From Aliitabrizicola sp041905595 (GTDB lineage: Bacteria; Pseudomonadota; Alphaproteobacteria; Rhodobacterales; Rhodobacteraceae), in contig JAYRKT010000004.1 in NCBI GenBank assembly GCA_041905595.1, positions 1 to 64,000 of the forward strand: a DNA stretch of 64,000 nucleotides, given 5' to 3'. The notes beneath the pieces were generated by a model that was given only the letters and a program-made list of their open reading frames with translations, had not been told where the DNA came from and did no database searches. Shown piece by piece: positions 53,628 through 61,252 of the stretch (its first letter is position 1; the number at the start of each line of letters is the position of its first letter). Made by a program: the position numbers and the translations under genes.

Positions 53628-54272
53628 TCAGCCGCCGAGCTTCTCGTCGAGGATCTTCTTCAGGTCCTCGTAGGACATGTTCGAATACTGCTGGCCGTTG
53701 ATCATGAAGGTCGGCGTGCCTTGAATGTTGTCGGTCTTCATCTGCTCTTGCGACCAGGTGACCAGCGCCTGCGCGGTGGCGGCATCCTCGAGGCAGGCCT
53801 GGATCGCGGCATCGTCCATTCCGGCGGTGCGGCCGATCTTCTTGATGTTTTCGACGACCACGGTCGGATCGTCCGACGCCGCCCATTCGCGCTGCTGATC
53901 GTAGAGCATCGAGTTGATGCCGAAGTAGCGCGTCTCGCCGCCGCAGCGCGCCATCATCGACGCCCAGAGGCCGTAGCGGTCGAAATAGACCTCGCGGAAG
54001 ATGAACTTGACCTTGCCGGTGTCGATGTAGTCGGCCTTGAGCTGCTTGTAGCTTTCGTCGTGGAAGTCCTTGCAATGCGGGCAGGTGAAGGACCCGTATT
54101 CCACCATGGTCACCGGGGCACTCGCGTCGCCCAACACCATGTCCTGGATCGTGGGCGCATCCTCGGCATAGGCGGCAGAGGGCGCAAACAGGGCGGTGCC
54201 TCCCAGCTTCAGCATGGCAGCGCCTGCGCCGGTCAGCGCGATCATCGTCAGGAAGGTTCTGCGGTCCATCAT
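53628..54272 (-). CDS. DsbA-family thiol:disulfide oxidoreductase with twin-arginine-like signal
   Basis: 214 residues. Active site CPHC (Cys64-Cys67) in EYGSFTCPHCKDFH, then FREVYFDRYG, and the cis-Pro GTPTFMING near residue 190. It introduces or reshuffles disulfides in the periplasm. The N terminus MMDRRTFLTMIALTGAGAAML resembles a Tat signal (RR followed by FL), which would mean export in a folded state; an Ala-rich AYA cleavage site follows. Two adjacent ATGs exist (54272, 54269). Confidence 0.9.
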   Translation of the reverse strand: MMDRRTFLTMIALTGAGAAMLKLGGTALFAPSAAYAEDAPTIQDMVLGDASAPVTMVEYGSFTCPHCKDFHDESYKQLKADYIDTGKVKFIFREVYFDRYGLWASMMARCGGETRYFGINSMLYDQQREWAASDDPTVVVENIKKIGRTAGMDDAAIQACLEDAATAQALVTWSQEQMKTDNIQGTPTFMINGQQYSNMSYEDLKKILDEKLGG

Positions 54273-54283
54273 GGGCCCCTTGT

Positions 54284-54808
54284 TCAGCTTTTCTGTCTTG
54301 AAAGGACGTTCTGTGCCAGCCTGTCAAGGGCAGCGCGCAGCCCGTCGTCATGGATGTCGGCCGTTTCCGCCGCCGCCCGGGCAACCACGGCCGGATCGGG
54401 CGCGCGTTCGGGCTTCGGCGCCGGCGCGAACTGCGCCTGACCTTCGGCAAAGCCGGTTGCAGCGGTCTGGGTCAGGCTGATCCGGGCGATGGCATTGTAG
54501 CCGTAGCAGGCATTCACCCGCTCCTTCAGTCGCGGCAACTGCATCTGCACCATCGGGGCCTGCACCGAGGTCGTCAGAAGCGTCAGGGTCGCGCCCATCC
54601 CCTCGCGGCCATAGCCGATCTTGACCGGCCGGGTAATCGAGGCAAGCTCCGCCCCGGCAACTTCGGGCCACGCGGTCAGCAGCCTGGCCACCGCAAAGCC
54701 GCGCTTCTCACCCGCCGCACGGATGCGATCCGCGACCAGGCCGGATGCCGGTTCGAAACCGCGCATCCGGCGGGTCGGCTGTTTCGGCTCGGCAGGTGGC
54801 TGGCTCAT
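54284..54808 (-). CDS. DUF721/DciA family protein
   Basis: 174 residues. The DUF721 region is FAVARLLTAWPEVAGAELASITRPVKI, then VQMQLPRLKERVNACYGYNAIARISL; a Pro/Ala-rich linker and LRAALDRLAQNVLSRQ end it. DciA proteins load the DnaB helicase in bacteria lacking DnaC, so replication initiation is the likely role. It diverges from mutY, an order common in Rhodobacterales. Start ATG at 54808. Confidence 0.82.
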   Translation of the reverse strand: MSQPPAEPKQPTRRMRGFEPASGLVADRIRAAGEKRGFAVARLLTAWPEVAGAELASITRPVKIGYGREGMGATLTLLTTSVQAPMVQMQLPRLKERVNACYGYNAIARISLTQTAATGFAEGQAQFAPAPKPERAPDPAVVARAAAETADIHDDGLRAALDRLAQNVLSRQKS

Positions 54809-54889
54809 CTGGTCATCACGGCTCCTCGGGCTATTCTAGGCAGGCGCGCGGCACATGCCAGCGGAATGGGTTGGACAGGGACATAAAGA

Positions 54890-55942
54890 TTGCGTGACGG
54901 AGGTTTGGCGGAAGGGCTGCTGCACTGGTATGACAGCCACGCCCGGGTCATGCCCTGGCGTGTGGGACCGGCCGAGCGCAGGGCGGGCACGCGCCCGGAC
55001 CCCTACCATGTCTGGCTGTCCGAGGTGATGCTGCAACAGACGACCGTCGCCGCGGTGCGCGACTATTTCCGCCGGTTCGTGGCGCGATGGCCGACTGTCG
55101 CCGATCTCGCCGCCGCTGCGGATGCCGAGGTGATGGCCGAATGGGCGGGTCTTGGTTATTACGCCCGTGCCCGCAACCTTCTGGCCTGTGCGCGCGCTGT
55201 CGCGCTGAAGGGCGGGACGTTTCCCGAAACGCGCGACGGGCTGTTAGCCTTGCCGGGCATCGGCCCCTACACGGCCGCGGCCATTGTCTCAATTGCGTTC
55301 GACCGGCCTGAAACTGTCGTCGACGGCAATGTCGAGCGAGTGATGGCGAGGCTGTTTCGGATCGATACTCCCATGCCGGCCGCCAAGCCCGAGCTTGTTC
55401 GCCTGGCGACGTCGCTGACGCCAGAGCAGCGGCCGGGCGACTATGCGCAGGCGGTCATGGACCTGGGCGCAACCATCTGCACGCCGCGCAGCCCCGCCTG
55501 CGGCATCTGCCCGTGGATGTCACAATGTCAGGCCCGTGCCGCGGGCGTCCAGGGGGAGCTTCCCCGCAAGTTGGCCAAGCCAGCGAAGCCGGTACGCAAG
55601 GGGCTGGTCTGGATCGCGCGGCGGTCGGATGGTGCCATGCTGCTTGAAACGCGACCCGAACGCGGCCTTCTGGGCGGGATGCTCGGCTGGCCGGGCGATG
55701 GATGGGACGGCGCAGGCGGGGACGCACCACTTCGGGCCGACTGGCGTGAAGTCGGCGCCGTGGTCCGCCACACCTTCACCCATTTCCACCTGGAACTGGA
55801 CCTCCGCGTGGCCGAGGTGGCCGACACGCCGCCGGACCGGGGCGCATTCATCCCGCGCGACCGGTTCCGCCCCGCCGACCTGCCGACGGTGATGCGCAAG
55901 GCCTATGACCTTGCGTCGGGGGCATTCGGCCGCGTTGAGTGA
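54890..55942 (+). CDS. mutY: A/G-specific adenine glycosylase MutY
   Basis: 350 residues. The catalytic Glu is in WLSEVMLQQTTV; helix-hairpin-helix LPGIGPYTAAAIVSIAF; Asp in VVDGNVERVMARL; iron-sulfur cluster C-x6-C-x2-C-x5-C (CTPRSPACGICPWMSQC); and a C-terminal NUDIX-like domain recognising 8-oxoG (ARRSDGAMLLETRPERGLLGGMLGWPGDGW). It removes adenine paired with 8-oxoguanine. The start is a TTG with AGGGAC upstream; start uncertain, since no ATG is near. Confidence 0.93.
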   Translation: MRDGGLAEGLLHWYDSHARVMPWRVGPAERRAGTRPDPYHVWLSEVMLQQTTVAAVRDYFRRFVARWPTVADLAAAADAEVMAEWAGLGYYARARNLLACARAVALKGGTFPETRDGLLALPGIGPYTAAAIVSIAFDRPETVVDGNVERVMARLFRIDTPMPAAKPELVRLATSLTPEQRPGDYAQAVMDLGATICTPRSPACGICPWMSQCQARAAGVQGELPRKLAKPAKPVRKGLVWIARRSDGAMLLETRPERGLLGGMLGWPGDGWDGAGGDAPLRADWREVGAVVRHTFTHFHLELDLRVAEVADTPPDRGAFIPRDRFRPADLPTVMRKAYDLASGAFGRVE

Positions 55943-55979
55943 CGCGCGCCCTGCCCCTATCGTGGGACCGGGAGGACGC

Positions 55980-57131
55980 ATGATGACCACAATCCCCAAG
56001 ACGGACGTGATGCGGCTGAAAAGCGCCTTGCCGTTCTGGCTGTCGCTCGGCCTCATCCCGATTGCCGTTGCCGCGACCCTTCTGGGCAGTTGGGCGATTG
56101 CGCTGTTGCCGCTCTATTCCTGGGGGATGTTCTCGGTCCTCGACAGCGTCGAGGGGCGCAACGAGGACAATGCCGATCTCGAAACCCCCGAAGCAGGACT
56201 GTTCTGGTACAGGCTTGTCACAATCGTCTGGGTTCCGCTGCAATTTGCCCTGCTGTTCTGGGCGATCTGGTATGTCACCCACACCGGGCATCTGTCCCGT
56301 GGCGAGATGATCGGCCTGTTCTTTGGACTCGGAATCGTTTCAGGCACTATTGGCATCAATTACTCGCACGAGTTGATGCACCAGAAACCAGCCTTCGAGC
56401 GCTGGCTGGGTGACATCCTCTTGTCGATGGTGCTCTACAGCCATTTCCGCTCGGAGCACCTGCGGGTCCACCATCCTTGGGTAGGTACGCCGCGCGACGC
56501 GGTGACGGCGCGCTATAACGAAGGCTTCCACCGCTTCTTCCCGCGCATCCTGTGGGAATGCCCGCAAAGCGCGTGGCGCGCCGAGGTGGCGATGCTGGCG
56601 CGGCGGAACCTGCCTTGGTGGCACCGGTCGAACCCGTTCTGGCGCTACGCCGCGCTTCAGATCTTCATGCTAGCCCTCGCCTTCGCCCTTGGCGGCTGGA
56701 TCGGCCTCGCGTTGTTTGTCTGGCAGGCCTATATCGCGGTCTGGCAGCTGGAGCTGGTCGACTACATCGAACACTACGGCCTGACTCGGCGCTACAAGGG
56801 CGAGGGCAAGTACGAGCATGTCCTGCCGCGCCACAGCTGGAACTCGGATTACCGCGCGTCCAACTGGCTCCTCATCAACCTGCAGCGCCATTCGGACCAT
56901 CATTACAAGCCCGACCGGCGCTTTCCCCTGTTGCAGACCTATGGCGAGGAACAGGCGCCGCAACTACCCTTCGGCTATCCGATCATGACGATGCTGGCGA
57001 TGGTGCCGCCGGCCTGGAAGCGGGTGATGAACCCGCGGGTTAAGGCCTGGCGCAAGCAGTTCTACCCTGACATTTCTGACTGGAAGCCATACAATAAAGC
57101 GTTGAATCCCATGCCCAAAGGCTCTGCCTGA
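55980..57131 (+). CDS. alkB: Alkane 1-monooxygenase (AlkB family)
   Basis: 383 residues, integral membrane diiron hydroxylase. Histidine boxes: HELMH (130-134), HLRVHH (160-165), LQRHSDHH (301-308) and the AlkB-type EHYG (264-267, after DYI). About six TM helices surround them. It oxidises terminal methyl groups of medium-chain alkanes or similar substrates with rubredoxin and O2. The ATG pair 55980/55983 follows GGGAGG. No rubredoxin or AlkT is encoded next to it. Confidence 0.88.
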   Translation: MMTTIPKTDVMRLKSALPFWLSLGLIPIAVAATLLGSWAIALLPLYSWGMFSVLDSVEGRNEDNADLETPEAGLFWYRLVTIVWVPLQFALLFWAIWYVTHTGHLSRGEMIGLFFGLGIVSGTIGINYSHELMHQKPAFERWLGDILLSMVLYSHFRSEHLRVHHPWVGTPRDAVTARYNEGFHRFFPRILWECPQSAWRAEVAMLARRNLPWWHRSNPFWRYAALQIFMLALAFALGGWIGLALFVWQAYIAVWQLELVDYIEHYGLTRRYKGEGKYEHVLPRHSWNSDYRASNWLLINLQRHSDHHYKPDRRFPLLQTYGEEQAPQLPFGYPIMTMLAMVPPAWKRVMNPRVKAWRKQFYPDISDWKPYNKALNPMPKGSA

Positions 57132-57174
57132 CCCCGAGATCGAGAGGTCGGCGACCGACTGCGGCATTTTGCTT

Positions 57175-57204
57175 TGACAGGCCGGTCGTGCATCATCCTA
57201 GATG
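57175..57204 (+). promoter_or_regulatory. Promoter and inverted repeat before the oxalate decarboxylase gene
   Basis: TTGACA (57175-57180) lies 18 bases ahead of CTAGAT (57199-57204), 31 bases before the ATG. TGCATC and GATGCA (57190-57195 and 57202-57207) form an inverted repeat over the -10, so a repressor or GntR-type site is possible. Confidence 0.45.
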
Positions 57205-57234
57205 CAGCACAAATTGCCATAGACCGGTGTTGTC

Positions 57235-58275
57235 ATGACCAGAAGCTTACCCTCCTTCCGCTATCGTCTGGAACAGAAAGAGCCGCGCCTTGGGCCGGGA
57301 GGGATAACGCGGGGCGCTTCGGTCCATGACTTTCCGGCCAGCATAGGGATCGCAGGCGTTTCGATGCGCCTTCAGCCCGGCGCAATGCGCGAGATGCACT
57401 GGCACGCGAACGCGGCGGAATGGGCTTATGTCATTTCAGGCTCCTGCCGGACGACGGTGCTGCACCCCGACGGCGGATCGGCGACGAACGACTTCTACCC
57501 CGGCGACGTCTGGTATTTTCCCCGCGGCTGGGGACATGCGATCCAGGCAACGGGAACGGGCGAATGCCATTTCATCCTCATCTTCGACAACGGTGACTTT
57601 TCCGAGGATCATACCTTCAGCGTCACCGACTGGATGTCGCGCACACCGCCCTCCATCCTGGCGCAAAGCCTGGGGCTGTCGCTGGACGAGGTCGCGCGCC
57701 TGCCCAACGGCGAGGTCTATTTCGCCCAGGGCACGCCGGCGACCGACCAGTCGCCGCTCAGTACACCGCACGAGGCGCCGGCGTTGTTGGCGATGCACCG
57801 CTATCCGCTTTCGGCGCAGGAACCCCGCAGAGTCCCGGGCGGTGGATTGCAGCGGACGGTGACCGCCAAGGAGTTCCCTATCTCGCAGACCATGGCCGGA
57901 TCGCTGCTTGAGATCGAGCCCGGCGGCCTTCGCGAACTGCATTGGCATCCGGCCGCTGACGAATGGCAGTACTATATTGAAGGCAGCGCCGAGATGTCGG
58001 TCTTTCTGGCCGAGGGCACTGTGGTGACCGAACAGTTCGAAACCGGCGATGTCGGTTATGCACCGATGGGGTCGGGTCATTACATCAAGAACACCGGTGA
58101 AGGTGTTCTGAAGGTGCTCATCGGTTTCAACCACCCGCACTACCAGTCGAACGAGTTGTCGGCGTGGCTCGCCTCCAACCCCGACGACATCCTGCGCGCC
58201 AATCTGGGACAACCGCAGGAGGTCGTGGCAAAACTCCCCAAGGAGTCGCATTTCTTCCTTCGCGGTAAGGCATAA
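57235..58275 (+). CDS. oxdC: Bicupin oxalate decarboxylase-family protein
   Basis: 346 residues, two cupin domains. Metal sites: His55, His57, Glu62, His101 in the first, and His236, His238, Glu243, His282 in the second, all manganese-ligand positions. The first domain's lid reads SEDH (residues 123-126), with the Glu of the SENS lid of B. subtilis OxdC retained but Asn-Ser replaced by Asp-His. It turns oxalate to formate and CO2 in the cytoplasm (no signal peptide). Length is shorter than B. subtilis OxdC (385). A terminator-like hairpin and ccrM follow on the other strand. Confidence 0.88.
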   Translation: MTRSLPSFRYRLEQKEPRLGPGGITRGASVHDFPASIGIAGVSMRLQPGAMREMHWHANAAEWAYVISGSCRTTVLHPDGGSATNDFYPGDVWYFPRGWGHAIQATGTGECHFILIFDNGDFSEDHTFSVTDWMSRTPPSILAQSLGLSLDEVARLPNGEVYFAQGTPATDQSPLSTPHEAPALLAMHRYPLSAQEPRRVPGGGLQRTVTAKEFPISQTMAGSLLEIEPGGLRELHWHPAADEWQYYIEGSAEMSVFLAEGTVVTEQFETGDVGYAPMGSGHYIKNTGEGVLKVLIGFNHPHYQSNELSAWLASNPDDILRANLGQPQEVVAKLPKESHFFLRGKA

Positions 58276-58276
58276 G

Positions 58277-58306
58277 AAAAAAGCCCGCCGTGATGTCACG
58301 GCGGGC
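58277..58306 (-). terminator. Rho-independent terminator for ccrM
   Basis: On the minus strand GCCCGCCGTGA and TCACGGCGGGC are separated by two bases, followed by TTTTTT (the A-run 58277-58282 on the plus strand). It lies 60 bases after the ccrM stop. Confidence 0.85.
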
Positions 58307-58364
58307 AAGGTTGCAGTCCGGTCAAGGGGACCGAGCTGCAGGCGGTTCGGAATTTCGGATCAGG

Positions 58365-59477
58365 TCAATGCGCGGCGTCGCCCATTTCAGCGCGGATCTG
58401 CTGGCGCAGGATGTCGATCGGGATCATCTGGCCGTCGCGCTTGAAGTGCCAGTAGGTCCAGCCGTTGCAGGAGGGTGCTCCTTCCAGCGCGGCGCCGACC
58501 TGATGGATGGAGCCCTTGGTTTCATCGGAAATCAGCGTTCCGTCGGCTCGGACACGGGCCGTCTTGCCACGCGGACTGACAAGCACCTCGCCGGGACGCA
58601 GCATTCCGCGTTCAACTACGGTGCCAAAAGGCACACGAGGTTCAGCGCGCTTCGAGCCGGTGACATCCAGTGCCGAGCGGTCGAAGGGGCGGATGCGGTC
58701 CAGCCGGGCCGCCGCGGCGGCGCGGTAGGCTTCCTCGCGCTCGATGCCGATGTAGGACCGACCCAGCATCTTGGCGACAGCGCCGGTGGTGCCGGTACCG
58801 AAGAACGGGTCGAGCACCACGTCGCCTGGATTGGTCGTTGCCAGCAGAACGCGGTGCAGCAGAGCCTCCGGCTTCTGCGTCGGATGGGCCTTGTCGCCGT
58901 TGGCGTCCTTCAGCCGCTCGCCGCCGGTGCAGAGCGGGATCACCCAGTCCGACCGCATCTGCACGCCGTCGTTGAGTTCCTTCAGCGCTTCGTAGTTGAA
59001 GGTGTATTTCGAGGATTCCTCGCGGCTGGCCCAGATCAGTGTCTCATGCGCGTTGGTCAGGCGCTTGCCGCGGAAGTTCGGCATCGGGTTAGCCTTGCGC
59101 CAGACCACGTCGTTCAGAAGCCAGTAGCCGGCATCCTGCATCGCCGCACCGACACGGAAGATGTTGTGGTAGCTGCCGATGACCCAGATCGCGCCGTTCG
59201 GCTTCAAGAGCCGTCGTGCGGCCTTCAGCCAGTCATGGGTGAAGCGATCATAGGCAGCGAAGCTTGAAAACTGGTCCCAATGATCGTCGACCGCATCCAC
59301 CCGCGAGTTGTCGGGACGGTGAAGCTCACCCTTGAGCTGCAGGTTGTAGGGCGGATCGGCGAAGATCAGGTCGACAGAGCCGGCCGGGAGGGAGTTCATC
59401 ACCTCCACGCAATCACCCGCAATAATCTGGTTCAGCGGAAGCGCCGTGGCCTCGGCTGGGGTCTTGGTCTTCGTCAT
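58365..59477 (-). CDS. ccrM: CcrM-type adenine DNA methyltransferase (GANTC)
   Basis: 370 residues. N6-adenine beta-class methyltransferase: DPPYN at 41-45 (FADPPYNLQLKGELHRPDN), the target-recognition middle, SAM motif DPFFGTGTTGAVAKMLGR, and the C-terminal CcrM extension ending FKRDGQMIPIDILRQQIR. It methylates GANTC and sets the cell-cycle epigenetic clock of alphaproteobacteria. The ATG at 59477 with AGAGG upstream was used rather than the GTG three bases up. It follows rnhB with 88 bases between, where three GANTC sites lie. Confidence 0.95.
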   Translation of the reverse strand: MTKTKTPAEATALPLNQIIAGDCVEVMNSLPAGSVDLIFADPPYNLQLKGELHRPDNSRVDAVDDHWDQFSSFAAYDRFTHDWLKAARRLLKPNGAIWVIGSYHNIFRVGAAMQDAGYWLLNDVVWRKANPMPNFRGKRLTNAHETLIWASREESSKYTFNYEALKELNDGVQMRSDWVIPLCTGGERLKDANGDKAHPTQKPEALLHRVLLATTNPGDVVLDPFFGTGTTGAVAKMLGRSYIGIEREEAYRAAAAARLDRIRPFDRSALDVTGSKRAEPRVPFGTVVERGMLRPGEVLVSPRGKTARVRADGTLISDETKGSIHQVGAALEGAPSCNGWTYWHFKRDGQMIPIDILRQQIRAEMGDAAH

Positions 59478-59523
59478 CACTGCCTCTGTCCCGCGGCCTC
59501 TGGTGTGCCGCTTGTTGGGATGC

Positions 59524-59567
59524 AGGATGAGTCAGGGACGATTCGCCGTCAAATTCTTTTTTGAATC
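59524..59567 (-). promoter_or_regulatory. ccrM promoter with three GANTC sites
   Basis: On the minus strand TTGACG (59552-59547) is 17 bases from CATCCT (59529-59524). GANTC sites occur at 59563-59567, 59540-59544 and 59529-59533; one lies in the spacer and one overlaps the first base of the -10. Methylation-sensitive autoregulation is inferred. Confidence 0.5.
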
Positions 59568-60207
59568 AAACACTTACAGAAACTTCTTGATACAAGATAT
59601 TGTAGACGGGCCTGAACGAACGCCTATGCGCTGCGGTGACCCCTAGTTTTCCCAGCGCGGCGCGATGGTCGGCGGTCGGGTATCCGGCATTGGTTTCCCA
59701 GCCGTAGCCGGGGTGCTGTTGCGCCAAATCCACCATGATCCGGTCGCGCTCGACCTTGGCAACGATTGAAGCCGCCGCGATCGAGAGGCAGCAAGCGTCC
59801 CCGCCAACGATCGCCTCTGCAGGGCAGGGCAGATCCCTTGGCAGACGGTTGCCGTCGATCAGAAGGTGATCGACCGCGACCGGCAGGGCCGCTATGGCGC
59901 GCATCATCGCGAGGTGGCTGGCGTTGAGGATGTTCAGCGCATCTATCTCTTCCACGCTGGCCAGACCCAGACCGAAACTTGCCGTCTCGCGCAGGAGCAG
60001 ATCCAGCTCCTCGCGGCGCTTCGCGGTCAGGCACTTGGAGTCGTTCAGGCCAGGCGGAATGCGGTCGGGGTTCAGGATCACTGCTGCAGCAACGACAGGC
60101 CCCGCGAGGGGGCCACGGCCCACCTCGTCCACACCGGCGATCCGGCCAAGGCCGCGGCCAATGGCGCGGGATTCGAAACTGAAATCGGGACAGGATCGGG
60201 GCGGCAT
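59566..60207 (-). CDS. rnhB: Ribonuclease HII
   Basis: 213 residues. Metal-binding motif GVDEVGRGPLAGPVVAAAV, then LNDSKCLTAKRREEL, the GDACCLSIAAASIVAKVERD core and GYGWETNAGYPTADHR. It cuts single ribonucleotides or RNA in RNA/DNA hybrids. The last 25 codons are unusually AT-rich, where the ccrM promoter begins. ATG at 60207. Confidence 0.95.
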   Translation of the reverse strand: MPPRSCPDFSFESRAIGRGLGRIAGVDEVGRGPLAGPVVAAAVILNPDRIPPGLNDSKCLTAKRREELDLLLRETASFGLGLASVEEIDALNILNASHLAMMRAIAALPVAVDHLLIDGNRLPRDLPCPAEAIVGGDACCLSIAAASIVAKVERDRIMVDLAQQHPGYGWETNAGYPTADHRAALGKLGVTAAHRRSFRPVYNILYQEVSVSV

Positions 60208-60234
60208 GACCGCACCCTGCCGCGCCTTCGCGCG

Positions 60235-60272
60235 AAAGAAAAGGGGGTGGAGGCTGCTCGACCCTCCACCCC
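60235..60272 (-). terminator. Rho-independent terminator for the secreted unknown gene
   Basis: On the minus strand GGGGTGGAGG and CCTCCACCCC form a 10-bp stem with a 9-base loop, followed by CTTTTCTTTC. It lies 71 bases after the stop of the 60344-60778 gene and just ahead of rnhB. The gap also contains two 11-bp copies of CCTGGGGGCAG (60283-60293 and 60314-60324). Confidence 0.75.
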
Positions 60273-60343
60273 AGATTGGCGTCCTGGGGGCAGAACGCCG
60301 GATGCGCGCACGGCCTGGGGGCAGTTACATGCGCGCTTGTCCA

Positions 60344-60778
60344 TCAACGCCAGGGCGTCCAGCCCGGTTGCGTGTAGTAGACCGGAGGCTCTGCGCGGCG
60401 ATGGTGGTGGCGGTGCCCGCGGTGATCGTTCCAGTCATCATCATCCCGGTCGATCTGTTGCCAGTCATCGACACGCCAGCCCGGCTGGGCGTAGACGGGA
60501 CGCTCGGGATAGACGTAGACCGGGGTCGGATCGACGAAGCGCGGCGGGTCGACATAGACGGGCGCGGGCGCCGGGGCATAGTGCGACGCCGGCGCCCCGG
60601 CATAGCCGCGCGGCGCGAGCGCCCCGGCTGCAAGGGCACCCGCCGCGATACCCAGTATGACCTTCCAGCCATCGTCATTGCCACGGGCAGAGACAGGTCC
60701 GGCGCTGGCAGTTACCGCTGCGCCGGCGACGGCGAGCGCCGTGATGGAATTCAGGATGATGAGGCGAATACGGGACAT
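60344..60778 (-). CDS. Secreted proline/histidine-rich protein, unknown
   Basis: 144 residues. A signal peptide (IILNSITALAVAGAAVTASA) is followed by a small hydrophobic segment (VILGIAAGALAAGALAP), a P/Y/V-rich stretch with APAPAPVYVDPPRFV and VYVYPERPVYAQPG near-repeats, and a tail with DRDDDDWNDHRGHRHHHRR. The His/Asp cluster could bind metal. No domain recognised. It diverges from the 60959 gene across a palindrome. Confidence 0.72.
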   Translation of the reverse strand: MSRIRLIILNSITALAVAGAAVTASAGPVSARGNDDGWKVILGIAAGALAAGALAPRGYAGAPASHYAPAPAPVYVDPPRFVDPTPVYVYPERPVYAQPGWRVDDWQQIDRDDDDWNDHRGHRHHHRRAEPPVYYTQPGWTPWR

Positions 60779-60866
60779 GTGCCGATCCTTTCGTTCGAGC
60801 GCCGCGACGGTCGCGGGCCAATGCGGATCAGGTGGGGCACCCTCCGGCGGACAGGCAATATCGGCG

Positions 60867-60887
60867 GGCTGTTATCGGATAACAGCC
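60867..60887. promoter_or_regulatory. Perfect 10-bp arm palindrome, operator-like
   Basis: GGCTGTTATC and GATAACAGCC flank a single G. It sits in the 180-base intergenic region between the divergent secreted-protein genes, 89 bases from one start and 71 from the other, where a dimeric repressor would control both. Confidence 0.6.
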
Positions 60888-60958
60888 ACGCCCTCCCCCA
60901 TCTGCCATTGAATGACAGACGACTTCATCCCACTGTGCGACCAATCAGGGAGACGGTC

Positions 60959-61252
60959 ATGGACATGCGGATTACCCTTGCAGCTACGGTCTTCGGACTT
61001 GCCCTGACCGGGACCGCGCGCGCAGATTGCTATGCCGACTACAAGGCAAAGCGGGAGCCGCCGCTGCAACTGGCCTACGGAGTCGCGCAAGTTCCGCAGT
61101 CCGCTTGCGGCAGCAAGTCGGATGCGGCGGCGGCACTGGCTCCGCGATTGGCGGCGGCGGGCTGGACGCTACTTTCAGTGGTAAGCCTGTTCGGACCGGA
61201 CGGATTGGACGAAAGGAAAGCGAGTGCCGGAGACCAGTTCCTCCGCTACTGA
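60959..61252 (+). CDS. Small exported protein, unknown (97 residues)
   Basis: A signal peptide (RITLAATVFGLALTGTARA) leads to a mature chain with two cysteines, starting DCYADYKAKREPPLQLAYG and containing ALAPRLAAAGWTLLSVVSLF. Likely periplasmic with one disulfide. GGGAG lies six bases before the ATG. Its 3' end overlaps the winged-helix gene by 29 bases, so the two are made together. No family was recognised. Confidence 0.7.
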   Translation: MDMRITLAATVFGLALTGTARADCYADYKAKREPPLQLAYGVAQVPQSACGSKSDAAAALAPRLAAAGWTLLSVVSLFGPDGLDERKASAGDQFLRY

